NCBI GenBank assembly: GCA_024635555.1
Contig: JAGXIO010000043.1
Span: 1 to 35,653 of the forward strand
DNA from: Saccharicrinis sp.
Lineage (GTDB): Bacteria; Bacteroidota; Bacteroidia; Bacteroidales; Marinilabiliaceae
Reading direction: 5' to 3'
DNA length: 35,653 nt
The position numbers were made by a program, and so were the translations under genes. Shown here piece by piece: positions 22,057 through 30,968 of this stretch. Position 1 is the stretch's first letter; each line of letters starts with the position of its first letter. The notes under the pieces were generated by a model, which saw only the letters and a list, made by a program, of their open reading frames with translations, was not told where the DNA came from and made no database searches.

Positions 22057-23212
22057 CAAAAAACTGTTTGATTGTATTAACTATGAATTGTAAATCATCA
22101 TTGGTAAGATCCAGATGGAATGGCAAGCGCACCAATTGTTGGGTATATTTATCGGCTTGCACTAAGCTTTCTCCGGTATATTTATTTTTGTAGAATTCAC
22201 TCTTGTGCAGGCTCTGGTAATGAAAAACGGCATGTATGTTATGTTGCTTTAAGTACTGGATTAATGCGGTGCGGACGTCTAATGACCGACATATCAGGTA
22301 GTACATGTGGCCATTGACGGTAGCGTATTCGGGCACATTAGGCAAGACTACCATACCTTTGGCTTGCAAGGTGGCGAAGGCATTGTGGTAGGTGTCCCAT
22401 ATTGCTTTTCTTCTGTTTTGTATTTCTTCTAAATGTTCCAGTTGGGCATATAAAAAGGAGGTGTTCAGCTCGCTGGGTAAAAAACTGCTGCCCGTATCCA
22501 CCCATCCATATTTGTTAATTTCGCCACGGAAAAACTCGGCTCTGTTGGTGCCTTTTTCCCACAATATCTCGGCTCGCTTTACAAAGCGATCATCGTTAAT
22601 AGCCAATAAACCGCCCTCGCCACATTGTATGTTTTTGGTTTCATGAAATGAGAAACAGCCCAGATGGCCGATACTTCCGAGAGGTTTTTTAACCCCCTCC
22701 CCTTGGGGGAGGGTTGGGGTGGGGCTTCTATAATAACTATCTACTGCCTGGGCGGCATCTTCTACCACAAAAATATGGTGTTTGTTGGCTATGGCCATAA
22801 TTTTACCCATATCGCAAGCCACACCGGCATAATGTACGGGCACTATGGCTTTGGTTTTGGGCGTTATCAGTTGCTCTATTTTATCTTCGTCCATGCCGGG
22901 ATGGTCGGCACGGCTGTCGGCAAATACTATTTTGGCGCCTTGGCGCACAAAGGCCAGGGCTGTGCTCACAAAAGTATAGGATGGCACAATAACCTCGTCG
23001 CCCGGCTCAATATTCAATAGCATGGCGCACATTTCCAGTGCATCGGTGCAGGAGGTGGTGAGCAAGGTTTTTTTAAAGCCCCAGCGCTCCTCGAAAAAAG
23101 CCTGGCACTTTTTGGTGTAAATACCGTTGCCGCTGATATGGCCCGAATATACCGCCTGATATAAATAGTGGGCCTCTTTGCCGGTTAGGTAGGGTTTGTT
23201 AAATGGGATCAT
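22046..23212 (-). CDS. rffA: dTDP-4-amino-4,6-dideoxygalactose transaminase
   Basis: PLP-dependent DegT/DnrJ-type transaminase, 388 residues, converting dTDP-4-keto-6-deoxyglucose to dTDP-Fuc4N. It resembles E. coli RffA (WecE, 376 residues) along its length: MIPFNKPYLTG, LTTSCTDALEM, GDEVIVPSYTFVSTALAFV, PVHYAGVACDM, VVEDAAQAV, GCFSFHETKN, EKGTNRAEFFRGEINKY and GSSFLPSELN. The PLP-binding lysine is K193 in SFHETKN. Residues about 162-176 (RSPTPTLPQGEGVKK) are extra, where E. coli has only a short loop. At DNA level they are a C-rich/G-rich palindrome. The loop precedes the active-site lysine segment by about 17 residues, so folding may be tolerated. RffC lies two genes upstream in the operon. 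Confidence 0.9.
   Translation of the reverse strand: MIPFNKPYLTGKEAHYLYQAVYSGHISGNGIYTKKCQAFFEERWGFKKTLLTTSCTDALEMCAMLLNIEPGDEVIVPSYTFVSTALAFVRQGAKIVFADSRADHPGMDEDKIEQLITPKTKAIVPVHYAGVACDMGKIMAIANKHHIFVVEDAAQAVDSYYRSPTPTLPQGEGVKKPLGSIGHLGCFSFHETKNIQCGEGGLLAINDDRFVKRAEILWEKGTNRAEFFRGEINKYGWVDTGSSFLPSELNTSFLYAQLEHLEEIQNRRKAIWDTYHNAFATLQAKGMVVLPNVPEYATVNGHMYYLICRSLDVRTALIQYLKQHNIHAVFHYQSLHKSEFYKNKYTGESLVQADKYTQQLVRLPFHLDLTNDDLQFIVNTIKQFFDEE
22685..22729. repeat. In-frame palindromic insertion in rffA
   Basis: CCCTCCCC (22695-22702) pairs with GGGGAGGG (22706-22713) around a TTG loop, followed by TTGGGGTGGGG. The segment has the length of a codon multiple and raises the local GC content. It adds about 12 residues relative to E. 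coli RffA as I recall that sequence. Confidence 0.85.
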
Positions 23213-23398
23213 GGTTTATATTGTTGATCAAGAATACGTGTAAAATTTTTGTCAGCTAATTTGTCAACGAATTTTTGCTAATTAACACGACTCAATTGAT
23301 GCTGTGCATTAATTTAATCAAGATAAATTCGTATTAATCTGTGTTAATTAGTTGATTTGTATTAGTTGATATATACAGGTGGAATTTGCATGGTTTGC

Positions 23399-24541
23399 CT
23401 ATTCTTTGCTGCCACTTTTGATGATGGAAAATTTATGTTTCAATTTTAAAAAATTGTTTTCAAAGTACTTTAATGATATTGCGGATATCAGTATGGATAG
23501 TACAATGCTAATAGGATATATGATATAGTTTGATTGCGAATGGTTATAGATAGCCATTTTTATGGCTATGGTAACTGCAATGGGATGAAACATGTATAAG
23601 CCATAGGATATACTGCCCAAATAATTGAGTGCTTTATGTTCGAGTACTTTGCTTAATGCCGGGTTTGCTGCTAAGTTTACAATAAGCACAGCAAATAATA
23701 TTGGGAATTTAACGTGGTTAATGTATGGTGTAAATATTGGATGAATCAGTATGCCAACGATTAGTCCTAACGCTAAAATAAAAGTGTAAATGTTGACAAT
23801 ATATTTTAGAATAGGCTTGTTTTTATATAAGCAATAAGCAATTAGCCCACCTATTGCCATATTATCAATGGCAAAACCATTAACAAAGGCTTTAATGACA
23901 TGTTTATAGGGAACGAAATTGCTGTGAGGAGTGTTTATAAAGAGATAGCACAAGTTATAAGCAACAATGATGGCTATGAACAATAATGCTCTATGTTTTT
24001 TGATGTATTTCACAATAACTGGCCAAACAAAATAAAATTGTTCCTCGGTACCTACCGACCATGTTTGAGAAGCAAACGGGATAACTCCAAACATGGACAA
24101 AACTAAATTGGCAAAGAAAAATAGATACAATAAAAGTTTCCAACCAAGATGGGCTTGTGTAGTTTCTAAAGAATAGCCAGGCCATAAAAGTATATTTATA
24201 TGGGGCAGTATAAAAAGCGAAGAGAGGACAATAAGTAAATAAAGTGGCCAAATGCGCAGTATGCGTCTGATATAGAATTTTTTTATAGCTATAGTCTTGG
24301 TTTTTTCCTCTTCGGCTAACAGCAAATAAGTAATCAAAAATCCACTTAACACGAAGAATAGGACTACGCCAAGTGAGCCAATGCTGTGAATTACGGAGGG
24401 AAGTAATCCCTTAGAATTCCATAAACTATTAATGTTAAAAATGGATTTGAGTTGTTCTATGTGATGAATAATCACTGCAAATGCTGCGATGAACCGAAGA
24501 CCGTTCAGATTGGGGAAATAAATTCGTTTGGTGGAATGCAT
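23399..24541 (-). CDS. Acyltransferase 3 family membrane protein (O-acetylase)
   Basis: 380 residues with about ten membrane segments. The start YFPNLNGLRFIAAFAVIIHHIEQ holds the expected family histidines (H26, H27). GVVLFFVLSGFLITYLLLAEEEKTKT and FYIRRILRIWPLYLL are standard, as is the central SQTWSVGTEEQFYFVWPVIV. Such proteins transfer acetyl (less often other acyl) groups to sugars of O-antigens and capsules. It starts 4 bp after the RffC-like gene stops. Complete. Confidence 0.9.
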   Translation of the reverse strand: MHSTKRIYFPNLNGLRFIAAFAVIIHHIEQLKSIFNINSLWNSKGLLPSVIHSIGSLGVVLFFVLSGFLITYLLLAEEEKTKTIAIKKFYIRRILRIWPLYLLIVLSSLFILPHINILLWPGYSLETTQAHLGWKLLLYLFFFANLVLSMFGVIPFASQTWSVGTEEQFYFVWPVIVKYIKKHRALLFIAIIVAYNLCYLFINTPHSNFVPYKHVIKAFVNGFAIDNMAIGGLIAYCLYKNKPILKYIVNIYTFILALGLIVGILIHPIFTPYINHVKFPILFAVLIVNLAANPALSKVLEHKALNYLGSISYGLYMFHPIAVTIAIKMAIYNHSQSNYIIYPISIVLSILISAISLKYFENNFLKLKHKFSIIKSGSKE

Positions 24542-24545
24542 ATAC

Positions 24546-25241
24546 TTAAAGGTGGTAAATTAGTTTTGTGCTTTCCTTTATGTAGCCCATCTTCTCGTAT
24601 AATCTGCATGCCGCTATATTATTTTGTTGTGTTACAACTGAGGCACTTGTTATGTTATTTTTGTAGTACCAATCATGAGCAGCCATAATTAATTTGCTTC
24701 CCATATTTTGGCCTTGACATGAGGGGGCAACTGCAATTAACCCTATTTGTCCGTCGCTGTTTTTCTTTTTAACGGTCACGAATCCTTTTATATCATCATC
24801 TACGCAAGCTACCAATACCACATTAGCCATTTCACCCGATATTGATTTTTCAATCCATTGTTTATAGAGAGCTTCAAACTTATTGCTTAATACAGGATCT
24901 TTTTTGAACCGACTTTCATGTCCACTTAAAAAGGCAAGTTGAAGTAGTTTGTCGGATAGAATGCCATGGTAAGGTTTTACAAAATCGTTTAGTTGCTCAG
25001 GCTTGGTAATTTCTTTGACTACATAAGTCACCTTTCTGTCGATAACGGGAATGTTGTTTTTTATCAGAAATTTTTCTGCGTCAGCATCGGTTTTAACGAT
25101 AGATAGGTAAATCAAATCGTAATGCTGGCCCAATTTTTCTTTCAATAAGTTTTCTAAAGATTCTTGGGTTAATACAGGAATTTCAAAAAAACCAATTTTC
25201 TGTTCAAAAAACAGTGAATCCCATTCTAAATATCTGATCAT
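24546..25241 (-). CDS. rffC: RffC-like dTDP-Fuc4N N-acetyltransferase
   Basis: GNAT-fold protein, 231 residues. The N-terminal half starts IRYLEWDSLFFEQKIGFFEI, the form seen in RffC/WecD (WE..FFG). The C-terminal GNAT core reads GQIGLIAVAPSCQGQNMGSKLIMAAHDWYYKNNITSASVVTQQNNIAACRLYEKMGYIKESTKLIYHL. The ending, with T-Q-x-N-x-A-A-x-x-LY and ST..Y, matches RffC well. The reaction would be acetyl-CoA-dependent N-acetylation of dTDP-Fuc4N made by RffA, two genes downstream. It overlaps the ArnC-like gene by 4 bp (ATGA). Confidence 0.8.
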   Translation of the reverse strand: MIRYLEWDSLFFEQKIGFFEIPVLTQESLENLLKEKLGQHYDLIYLSIVKTDADAEKFLIKNNIPVIDRKVTYVVKEITKPEQLNDFVKPYHGILSDKLLQLAFLSGHESRFKKDPVLSNKFEALYKQWIEKSISGEMANVVLVACVDDDIKGFVTVKKKNSDGQIGLIAVAPSCQGQNMGSKLIMAAHDWYYKNNITSASVVTQQNNIAACRLYEKMGYIKESTKLIYHL

Positions 25242-26173
25242 TTATCGAGATTAAGTGTTTGTTGAACAATGAAAACCGGACGATCTTTTACCTGATCAAA
25301 AATACGCCCCGTATATAAGCCCAACATACCAATGAGTGTGACGATGATGCCCGATAGAAACCAAAAAGAAATCATCATACTACTATATCCACTCACCGTA
25401 ATATATCCAGCCACGTATCGGATAAAAGTAATAGCGGCAATTAGAAATGAAAATGCAGAAATAGCGATACCTATTTTTACAGTAAGGCGCAAAGGCTTAT
25501 CCGAAAAGGAAAGGATTGTATTCAAGGCTAAATTAGTCAAAGAGCGCAGATTGTAACTGCTTTTGCCATCATATCGTGCGGCATGTTCAACAGCTATTTC
25601 GGTTCTGCTAAATCCTACCCAGCGCACCATGGTAGGGAAGTAACGTGTTTTATCCTTCATCGATAAAATAGCATCAATAACTGCCTTATGGTAAATTCCA
25701 AAATTAGCGATCTCCGAATTTTGTTCTGTATCGGTTAAATAGGCTAGTGTAATATAGAACCATTTTGATGCGGTACGTTTTAAAAAGGAATGCTGCCGCT
25801 CTTTTCTGCGGGCCAATACCATATCGAAACCCTCCATGGCTTTATGATACAAGTGCGCAATTTCTTCGGGTTGGTCTTGTAAATCTCCATCCATCACAAC
25901 CACCCAGTTTCCTAAAGCATAATGCAAGCCGGCGGTAATGGCGTAATGCTGACCAAAATTGCGCGATAGATTTATTCCTTTTACTCTTTCATCGGAGCGT
26001 GTACATTTAGCAACTTCTTCCCAATCATTTTCGGGGCTTGCATCGTTTATATAGATGATTTCGAAATCATGTGTAAGTTTTGATAAGGATTGAATCAATC
26101 GGCTGGTAAGTTCAGGTACGGCCTTGCTACACCTATATAGCGGCACTACAATAGATATTTCGGGATTCTTCAT
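25238..26173 (-). CDS. ArnC/GtrB-like polyprenyl-phosphate glycosyltransferase
   Basis: GT2 enzyme of 311 residues with two C-terminal membrane helices (about 232-255 and 266-290). Hallmarks: ISIVVPLYRCSKAVPELTSRL, YINDASPENDWE, NLSRNFGQHYAITAGLHYALGNWVVVMDGDLQDQPEEI (DxD-type DGDLQD at 95-100), then RTEIAVEHAARYDGKSSYNLRSL. These match transferases that place a sugar on undecaprenyl phosphate (ArnC, GtrB, DPM1-like). With RffC directly downstream, Fuc4N(Ac) is a plausible sugar, but this is inference. The ATG lies 138 bp after the SMR-like gene. Confidence 0.87.
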   Translation of the reverse strand: MKNPEISIVVPLYRCSKAVPELTSRLIQSLSKLTHDFEIIYINDASPENDWEEVAKCTRSDERVKGINLSRNFGQHYAITAGLHYALGNWVVVMDGDLQDQPEEIAHLYHKAMEGFDMVLARRKERQHSFLKRTASKWFYITLAYLTDTEQNSEIANFGIYHKAVIDAILSMKDKTRYFPTMVRWVGFSRTEIAVEHAARYDGKSSYNLRSLTNLALNTILSFSDKPLRLTVKIGIAISAFSFLIAAITFIRYVAGYITVSGYSSMMISFWFLSGIIVTLIGMLGLYTGRIFDQVKDRPVFIVQQTLNLDK

Positions 26174-26310
26174 AGTTTAACAGTTACAATAATTCCGGCG
26201 ATGATACCGATTATATAATGAACTTAACGTCAAGTTCACTGTGTTCCTTCACGCTAGTCATTATTATCCCGTAACAAGTGCGGGACAGGTTATCGGCATT
26301 ATACCATGCA

Positions 26311-26664
26311 TTAATCTAATTGTATAAATGGTATAATAAGGCCAAGGCCGGCCACTTTGCCCCAGGTAAAGGATTCGCCAAATATAATAATACTTAGCAC
26401 CAACACCAATACAAAGGCGAGGCTCATAAAGGGGTAGGCAAAGGAAATTTCGAACTTGGTCATGGCGGCCATCCAAAACAGGCTGGCTACAAAGGCAGCG
26501 GCAAATCCGCTTAATAGCCAGGGATCCAGAAATAGCTTTGCCATGTATATTGCTTTTTCGACAGAACCCTCCGGAAGTTGTCCTTTGAGGTTCATGCGCC
26601 ATTTAAGCGCCAGCTGGCCGTAAACCGTAAATAGAATGCAGCCGAAAATGTATATGTAGCCCAT
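26311..26664 (-). CDS. SMR/EamA-like small membrane protein, possible lipid-sugar flippase
   Basis: 117 residues with four membrane segments. Identifying parts: IYIFGCILFTVYGQLALKWRM (first helix), PWLLSGFAAAFVASLFWMAAMTKFEISFAYPFMSLAFVLVLVLSIIIFGESFTWGKVAGLGLII. The A-YP-x-MSLAFV...GE motif is typical of SMR-like proteins including ArnE/ArnF, which flip undecaprenyl-phosphate aminoarabinose. Placement directly upstream of an ArnC-like transferase supports the same role. The last residues (PFIQLD) differ from the usual hydrophobic end and may have been altered where the gene meets repeat-like sequence. Confidence 0.75.
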   Translation of the reverse strand: MGYIYIFGCILFTVYGQLALKWRMNLKGQLPEGSVEKAIYMAKLFLDPWLLSGFAAAFVASLFWMAAMTKFEISFAYPFMSLAFVLVLVLSIIIFGESFTWGKVAGLGLIIPFIQLD

Positions 26665-26808
26665 GTGTGGTAGGGAGGATTAAGGGATTAGTGATTAGAT
26701 GATTAAGTTGTTATACTGCTTCCAAGTTTTTTGTAAACGAACCTGTCTTGTTCCGGAAAGGTTAAAGCGGATTAGCGGGAATAATGGCTGTATTGAAGTT
26801 TGTTTTGA

Positions 26809-27702
26809 TCAATGAATTCTGTTTGATAGTTTTTTTATTAATAATGATGGTTCATTTATTATTAAGTGAACAATATTAACTAAAAATAAACCATATTTCT
26901 TGTTTGTAAGATAGTTTGCAACTAAGGCCAATTGCCAATATGAATATTGCTTTTTTAACGCAGTTTTATATTTATCTTTAAAATAGGATTGCATTTTCTT
27001 ATTTTGCGCTATAACACTTTTGATGAATTTGTCGTTTTTTTGATTTTTGTTCGTAATGCTCAAGTTGTTTTTTCGATAAACAGACCACGTGTCATTAAAA
27101 GCGTGAGCTTCTCCATTTTCCAGCAATAACAAAAACAGCAGAATATCACCATGCGCGCAATTTGCGGCAAATTTCGGGAAATTAATTGGGTTATTTCTGA
27201 ATAGGACAGAGGCAGTTGGTACAATCCAATTACTTATTATTTCGTCACCATTATAGCTTCGTTCTTCTAAATTAGCAAAAGGATGATTGGGTTTTGAAGA
27301 ATCTTCATAAATAACAGTAGCATTATGAAAACAGAAACTCATTTCCATATGTGCCTCCATAAAATCAACCTGTTTTTGGAGTTTATACTCGTTTGTCCAA
27401 TAATCATCCCCCTCTAAAAGAGCAATGTATTTTCCTTGGCATCTATTCAAGGTCGAAAGCATATTACCCATCATGCCTAAACCGGGCTTATGGAATTCTA
27501 CTTTTATTATTTCCGGATATGTATTGGCATAATCTTGTATAATGCTGGCTGTGTTATCTGTGCTATTATCTTCTCCAATAATGAGTTCTATCTTAAAATT
27601 GGTTTTTTGAGCCAATACACTCTCTATCGCTTGTTCAATATATAGCTCATGATTATAGCTTATCATCCATATACTTACTGATAGTTCCTTAGGTGAATCC
27701 AT
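26809..27702 (-). CDS. GT2-family glycosyltransferase
   Basis: 297 residues, GT-A fold. SVSIWMISYNHELYIEQAIESVLAQ and IGEDNSTDNTASII bind the nucleotide. The metal-binding motif is LEGDDYW. A further helical part includes the conserved SYNGDEIISNWIVPTASVLFRNN. No membrane helices, so it acts on the cytoplasmic face on a lipid-linked acceptor. It begins 3 bp after the GT2 gene at 27706-28668. GC content is low, like the adjacent transferases. Confidence 0.88.
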   Translation of the reverse strand: MDSPKELSVSIWMISYNHELYIEQAIESVLAQKTNFKIELIIGEDNSTDNTASIIQDYANTYPEIIKVEFHKPGLGMMGNMLSTLNRCQGKYIALLEGDDYWTNEYKLQKQVDFMEAHMEMSFCFHNATVIYEDSSKPNHPFANLEERSYNGDEIISNWIVPTASVLFRNNPINFPKFAANCAHGDILLFLLLLENGEAHAFNDTWSVYRKNNLSITNKNQKNDKFIKSVIAQNKKMQSYFKDKYKTALKKQYSYWQLALVANYLTNKKYGLFLVNIVHLIINEPSLLIKKLSNRIH

Positions 27703-27705
27703 ACT

Positions 27706-28668
27706 TTATGTAGTTTCTTTTGAATAAGACTTACAGTATGGGTTACTGCCATTTGGAATTCTATATGGGTTTGATGAGTCATGACCTTCAAATGGATCAA
27801 TGACGATTGGCTTTTTAAATGCATTAAATAAAAACAAAGGGTGTATTTTTACAGTTTTAGAAAGTTTAACGAAGGATTTTATTTTCAATAGTAATGCGCT
27901 TTTAACCAGCATTTTTGAAACTGCGATGTTCAAATTTAAATAAGCCATTTTTTTTTCCTTTTCATTGAAAGGGCAGTTTGCATTTATTAATACTTCACAT
28001 TTTTGTTGGTGTCTTTCGATAAAACCCTGTAACGATTTTGATAATTTACTTGATTCTTGACCTGGAGTTTCTCGCCACCATGTATGGTTGTCAGAAATAA
28101 CAAGTGTGTCCCAATTCAATGCCATTCTGTATCGAGCTAGGTCATCACTAGAAATATGTATAGTTGGGAAACCTCCATTTTGTTTGAATTTAGCAGTATT
28201 AAAGATTACATGGCTCAAGGCTGTACTAACAAAACTTTTATGAAAGAATTCAGCTGTATAAAATCGTTTTGGGGATAATATTATTGGCCAAAAAATATTA
28301 TTTCTATACCAACTCAATACTGCCATCCCTACATTTGGAAACGCTTCAAGCATTTTAACCATATACTCTAGTCCATGAGGGTATATCATGTCATCACCAT
28401 CTATATATATGATATACTTTCCTTTGGCCTTATTTAATACATTGTTACGATTGTGATATTGATAACAATTTTGCTCTGTTTTATAAATATTAATACGCGG
28501 ATCACTATAAGAACGTGCTATATCAATAGTATTGTCTGATGAGCAATCATCACTAATTATCAATTCAAAGTTATGATAGCTAGAAACTAATACACTTTCA
28601 ATTGCCTGTTTTAAGTAATGTGAAGAATTGTAGGTAACCATACCTACTGTTACTAGGGGTTGGCTCAT
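27706..28668 (-). CDS. GT2-family glycosyltransferase
   Basis: 320 residues. GT-A start VTVGMVTYNSSHYLKQAIESVLVSSYHNFELIISDDCSSDNT, the metal-binding DGDD in GKYIIYIDGDDMIYPHGL, then HISSDDLARYRMAL in the acceptor part. The tail (about 225-320) is basic and less typical. It overlaps the epimerase gene upstream by 4 bp and is followed after 3 bp by a second GT2, so the two probably add consecutive sugars. Confidence 0.88.
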   Translation of the reverse strand: MSQPLVTVGMVTYNSSHYLKQAIESVLVSSYHNFELIISDDCSSDNTIDIARSYSDPRINIYKTEQNCYQYHNRNNVLNKAKGKYIIYIDGDDMIYPHGLEYMVKMLEAFPNVGMAVLSWYRNNIFWPIILSPKRFYTAEFFHKSFVSTALSHVIFNTAKFKQNGGFPTIHISSDDLARYRMALNWDTLVISDNHTWWRETPGQESSKLSKSLQGFIERHQQKCEVLINANCPFNEKEKKMAYLNLNIAVSKMLVKSALLLKIKSFVKLSKTVKIHPLFLFNAFKKPIVIDPFEGHDSSNPYRIPNGSNPYCKSYSKETT

Positions 28669-29819
28669 GATTTTATATCTTTAAATAGACCTGCATTTTT
28701 CATTTCAAGAAGAGATTGTTCATAATTGTCCTCTTCTATTTCTTGTTCCTTAACCCAATTGATAAAAGATGTGATGCCTTTCTGAAATTCAACTTTTGGT
28801 TTAAATCCAAGAAGTGATTCAATTTTAGTTAGATCTGCAAAATTCTCCCGAATATCACTAATACGGTATTGGCCAGTAATATTTATTTCTGTTTCTATGT
28901 TAAGTGCCTTCATTAAAGAATTAGCAACTTGCAATACTGTTGTACGTTTTCCACTACCTACATTAAAAGACTGAAAATTGGCTTTATTATTTTGAAGAGC
29001 AAGCGTTGTGGCATTGACAACGTCATCTATATAAATAAAATCCCTACTTTCCATACCATCCTCAAATATATTAATAGCTTGTTTATTCCGTATTAAGTTT
29101 GAAAATATAGACAAAATCCCTGTGTATGGATTTTTAAGGGATTGACCTGGTCCGTATACATTTTGATATCTTAAACTGGCTACTGGTATATTAATGGATT
29201 TTCCGGTAATCATGCATAGTTCTTCTTGCGCTGCTTTAGTAAAACCATAAACAGAAGCTGCATGGATAAGTGAATCTTCAGTTGTTGCTAAAGCTTTTGC
29301 ATTTTGATTACATAGATGACACTTCACATTGTAATCTCCCTTGGAAAGATCCTTGTCATTTCTCATATCAGGATAAATGGTTCCATGATCCTTACAATGA
29401 TATTTGCCCTCGCCATATATGGCGCGTGAGGATGCTATTATTACTTTTTTAATGGTGCGATTTTCCTGTTGTGCTATAACATCCCACATCAATGAAGTAC
29501 CTATTATATTTGAATTACAATATTGCGAGATATTATACATTGATTGTCCGGTACCAGTTTCAGCTGCTAAATGTATTATGGCATCAATTCCCTTGGTAGC
29601 TTTTATCCAGTCTTCCTTTGATAATACACTTCCCTTAATAATAGTAGCGATATTTTTAACTTGCTTGTAAGTATAAGATTCATGATAGTTTTCTCCATGT
29701 ATTTGAGGTAAGAAACAATCAAGGATCACTATATTATAACCTAATGAAACAAGCTTCTTTGTTAGGTTACTGCCAATAAAACCAGCACCACCCGTAATGA
29801 GTATGTTTTTCATTTCCAT
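28665..29819 (-). CDS. Extended SDR, dTDP-L-rhamnose 4-epimerase-like
   Basis: 384 residues. NAD-binding GGAGFIG (10-16), catalytic Y191-x3-K195 in SVYGFTKAAQEE and serines at 130-131 in ASSRAIYGEG. The stretch after it (CKDHGTIYPDMRND...GDYNVKCHLCNQNA) and NVYGPGQSLKNPYTGILSIFSN with EDGMESRDFIYIDDVV are the pattern I associate with dTDP-L-rhamnose 4-epimerases (WbiB/Tll type), which make dTDP-6-deoxy-L-talose. The Cys-rich insert is part of that family. UDP-sugar epimerases are the alternative. A start at 29819 (MEMKN) or at the second ATG, 29813, is possible. Confidence 0.78.
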   Translation of the reverse strand: MEMKNILITGGAGFIGSNLTKKLVSLGYNIVILDCFLPQIHGENYHESYTYKQVKNIATIIKGSVLSKEDWIKATKGIDAIIHLAAETGTGQSMYNISQYCNSNIIGTSLMWDVIAQQENRTIKKVIIASSRAIYGEGKYHCKDHGTIYPDMRNDKDLSKGDYNVKCHLCNQNAKALATTEDSLIHAASVYGFTKAAQEELCMITGKSINIPVASLRYQNVYGPGQSLKNPYTGILSIFSNLIRNKQAINIFEDGMESRDFIYIDDVVNATTLALQNNKANFQSFNVGSGKRTTVLQVANSLMKALNIETEINITGQYRISDIRENFADLTKIESLLGFKPKVEFQKGITSFINWVKEQEIEEDNYEQSLLEMKNAGLFKDIKS

Positions 29820-29822
29820 TTA

Positions 29823-30968
29823 TTAATTGTATGTATATTCTTCCAGATAAAATTTCTTGATGTTATTTACGTATACTTGATGGTCATAAACTGCGTTAAT
29901 AGCCGACTTTTGTTGACTGTTTGTTGCTTGATAATTTATAGGAGAATTATCACATGTTTTAATAAAATTTACAATATTTGACTTTAAGCATTCGAAGTCA
30001 TTATATACAGTCGTTAATTCCTTGAAGTTTTCCGTAAAAAAATCTTCATTATATATTGCTATTGCTATTGATCCGGAATAAACCGATTCAATGAAATAGT
30101 AATCTAATCCTTCGCCAAAAGTAATTGTAAATTTTGCTTTTGATATTAGCTTTAAATATTCAGAATAAGATAGGTTTTCTATTGTTCTAGTTTGGTAATG
30201 AGGTAAATCAAAGTTTATTTTCGATGATAATATTTTGTTTTTTAGCGGATCATCCGGAGAGAACAATATTAGATTTTCTTTTTCTTTATACTTTTTCGCA
30301 TAATATTTAGTGCAATCAGTGAATACAGATAATTTATGAAGGGGGATTTTATAAAAATCTCGGAATTGCTTATTTGTATATTTATCGTGAGCAGTAGTTT
30401 GTGTAACCTTTGAAGCTATTATATAACTTTGAGCGATTTCAGATGGGGTGGGCATTAGTAGTATGTTCTGATTTAGGATATTAACGTGTTTATCTTGAAT
30501 GTGTGTAAACCAATTATGCTTATCAATTAATTGTTGAATACAAATATTGAAATAACAATCAGGAATGTGAATGATAATTTTGTTTAACTTTTTAAAGTGC
30601 TGGAAAAGTTGATTAAATCTAAATATTGGAATGTTATTTGGGAATTTAGTAAGCCGGAGTAATAGATGCGCATCTTTATGTGTTACCATAATCGATTTGC
30701 ATTTATGTAGCTCTTCAAGTTTTAATGTTTCTTCATAAATAGATGAAATAGACATAATGCCTCCAGAAATAGAATCAGTTCCTGTAAACCAATTTGCTCC
30801 ATCAATGAGGAAAACGATAAGTGACGATTCATTTTCAGAATATAGTTCTTTAATAGCTTTATTCTGGCTTTTACGTATTTGGAATTCTCTAAAAATTTTT
30901 TTTCGTTCATTCTTATAATATACAAAGCGAATAATTGGTTTTAGGAAATTAGGTAAATATTTTCTCAT
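29823..30968 (-). CDS. Putative GT-B-like glycosyltransferase, unclassified
   Basis: 381 residues, no membrane segments. I do not recognise a named family. A front part contains VFLIDGANWFTGTDSISGGIMSISSIYEE. A back part contains LILFSPDDPLKNKIL and ISKAKFTITFGEGLDYYFIESVYSGSIAIAIYNEDFF, which looks like a GT-B donor site with the expected acid (FIES). Context fits: the ATG overlaps the vioB-like stop by 4 bp and the epimerase gene follows after 3 bp. Low GC content like the other transferases. Confidence 0.68.
   Translation of the reverse strand: MRKYLPNFLKPIIRFVYYKNERKKIFREFQIRKSQNKAIKELYSENESSLIVFLIDGANWFTGTDSISGGIMSISSIYEETLKLEELHKCKSIMVTHKDAHLLLRLTKFPNNIPIFRFNQLFQHFKKLNKIIIHIPDCYFNICIQQLIDKHNWFTHIQDKHVNILNQNILLMPTPSEIAQSYIIASKVTQTTAHDKYTNKQFRDFYKIPLHKLSVFTDCTKYYAKKYKEKENLILFSPDDPLKNKILSSKINFDLPHYQTRTIENLSYSEYLKLISKAKFTITFGEGLDYYFIESVYSGSIAIAIYNEDFFTENFKELTTVYNDFECLKSNIVNFIKTCDNSPINYQATNSQQKSAINAVYDHQVYVNNIKKFYLEEYTYN

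Noticed and set aside
26264-26602. 112-codon minus-strand frame overlapping the SMR-like gene
   Set aside because: Out of frame with a well-supported four-helix membrane protein and without family features.
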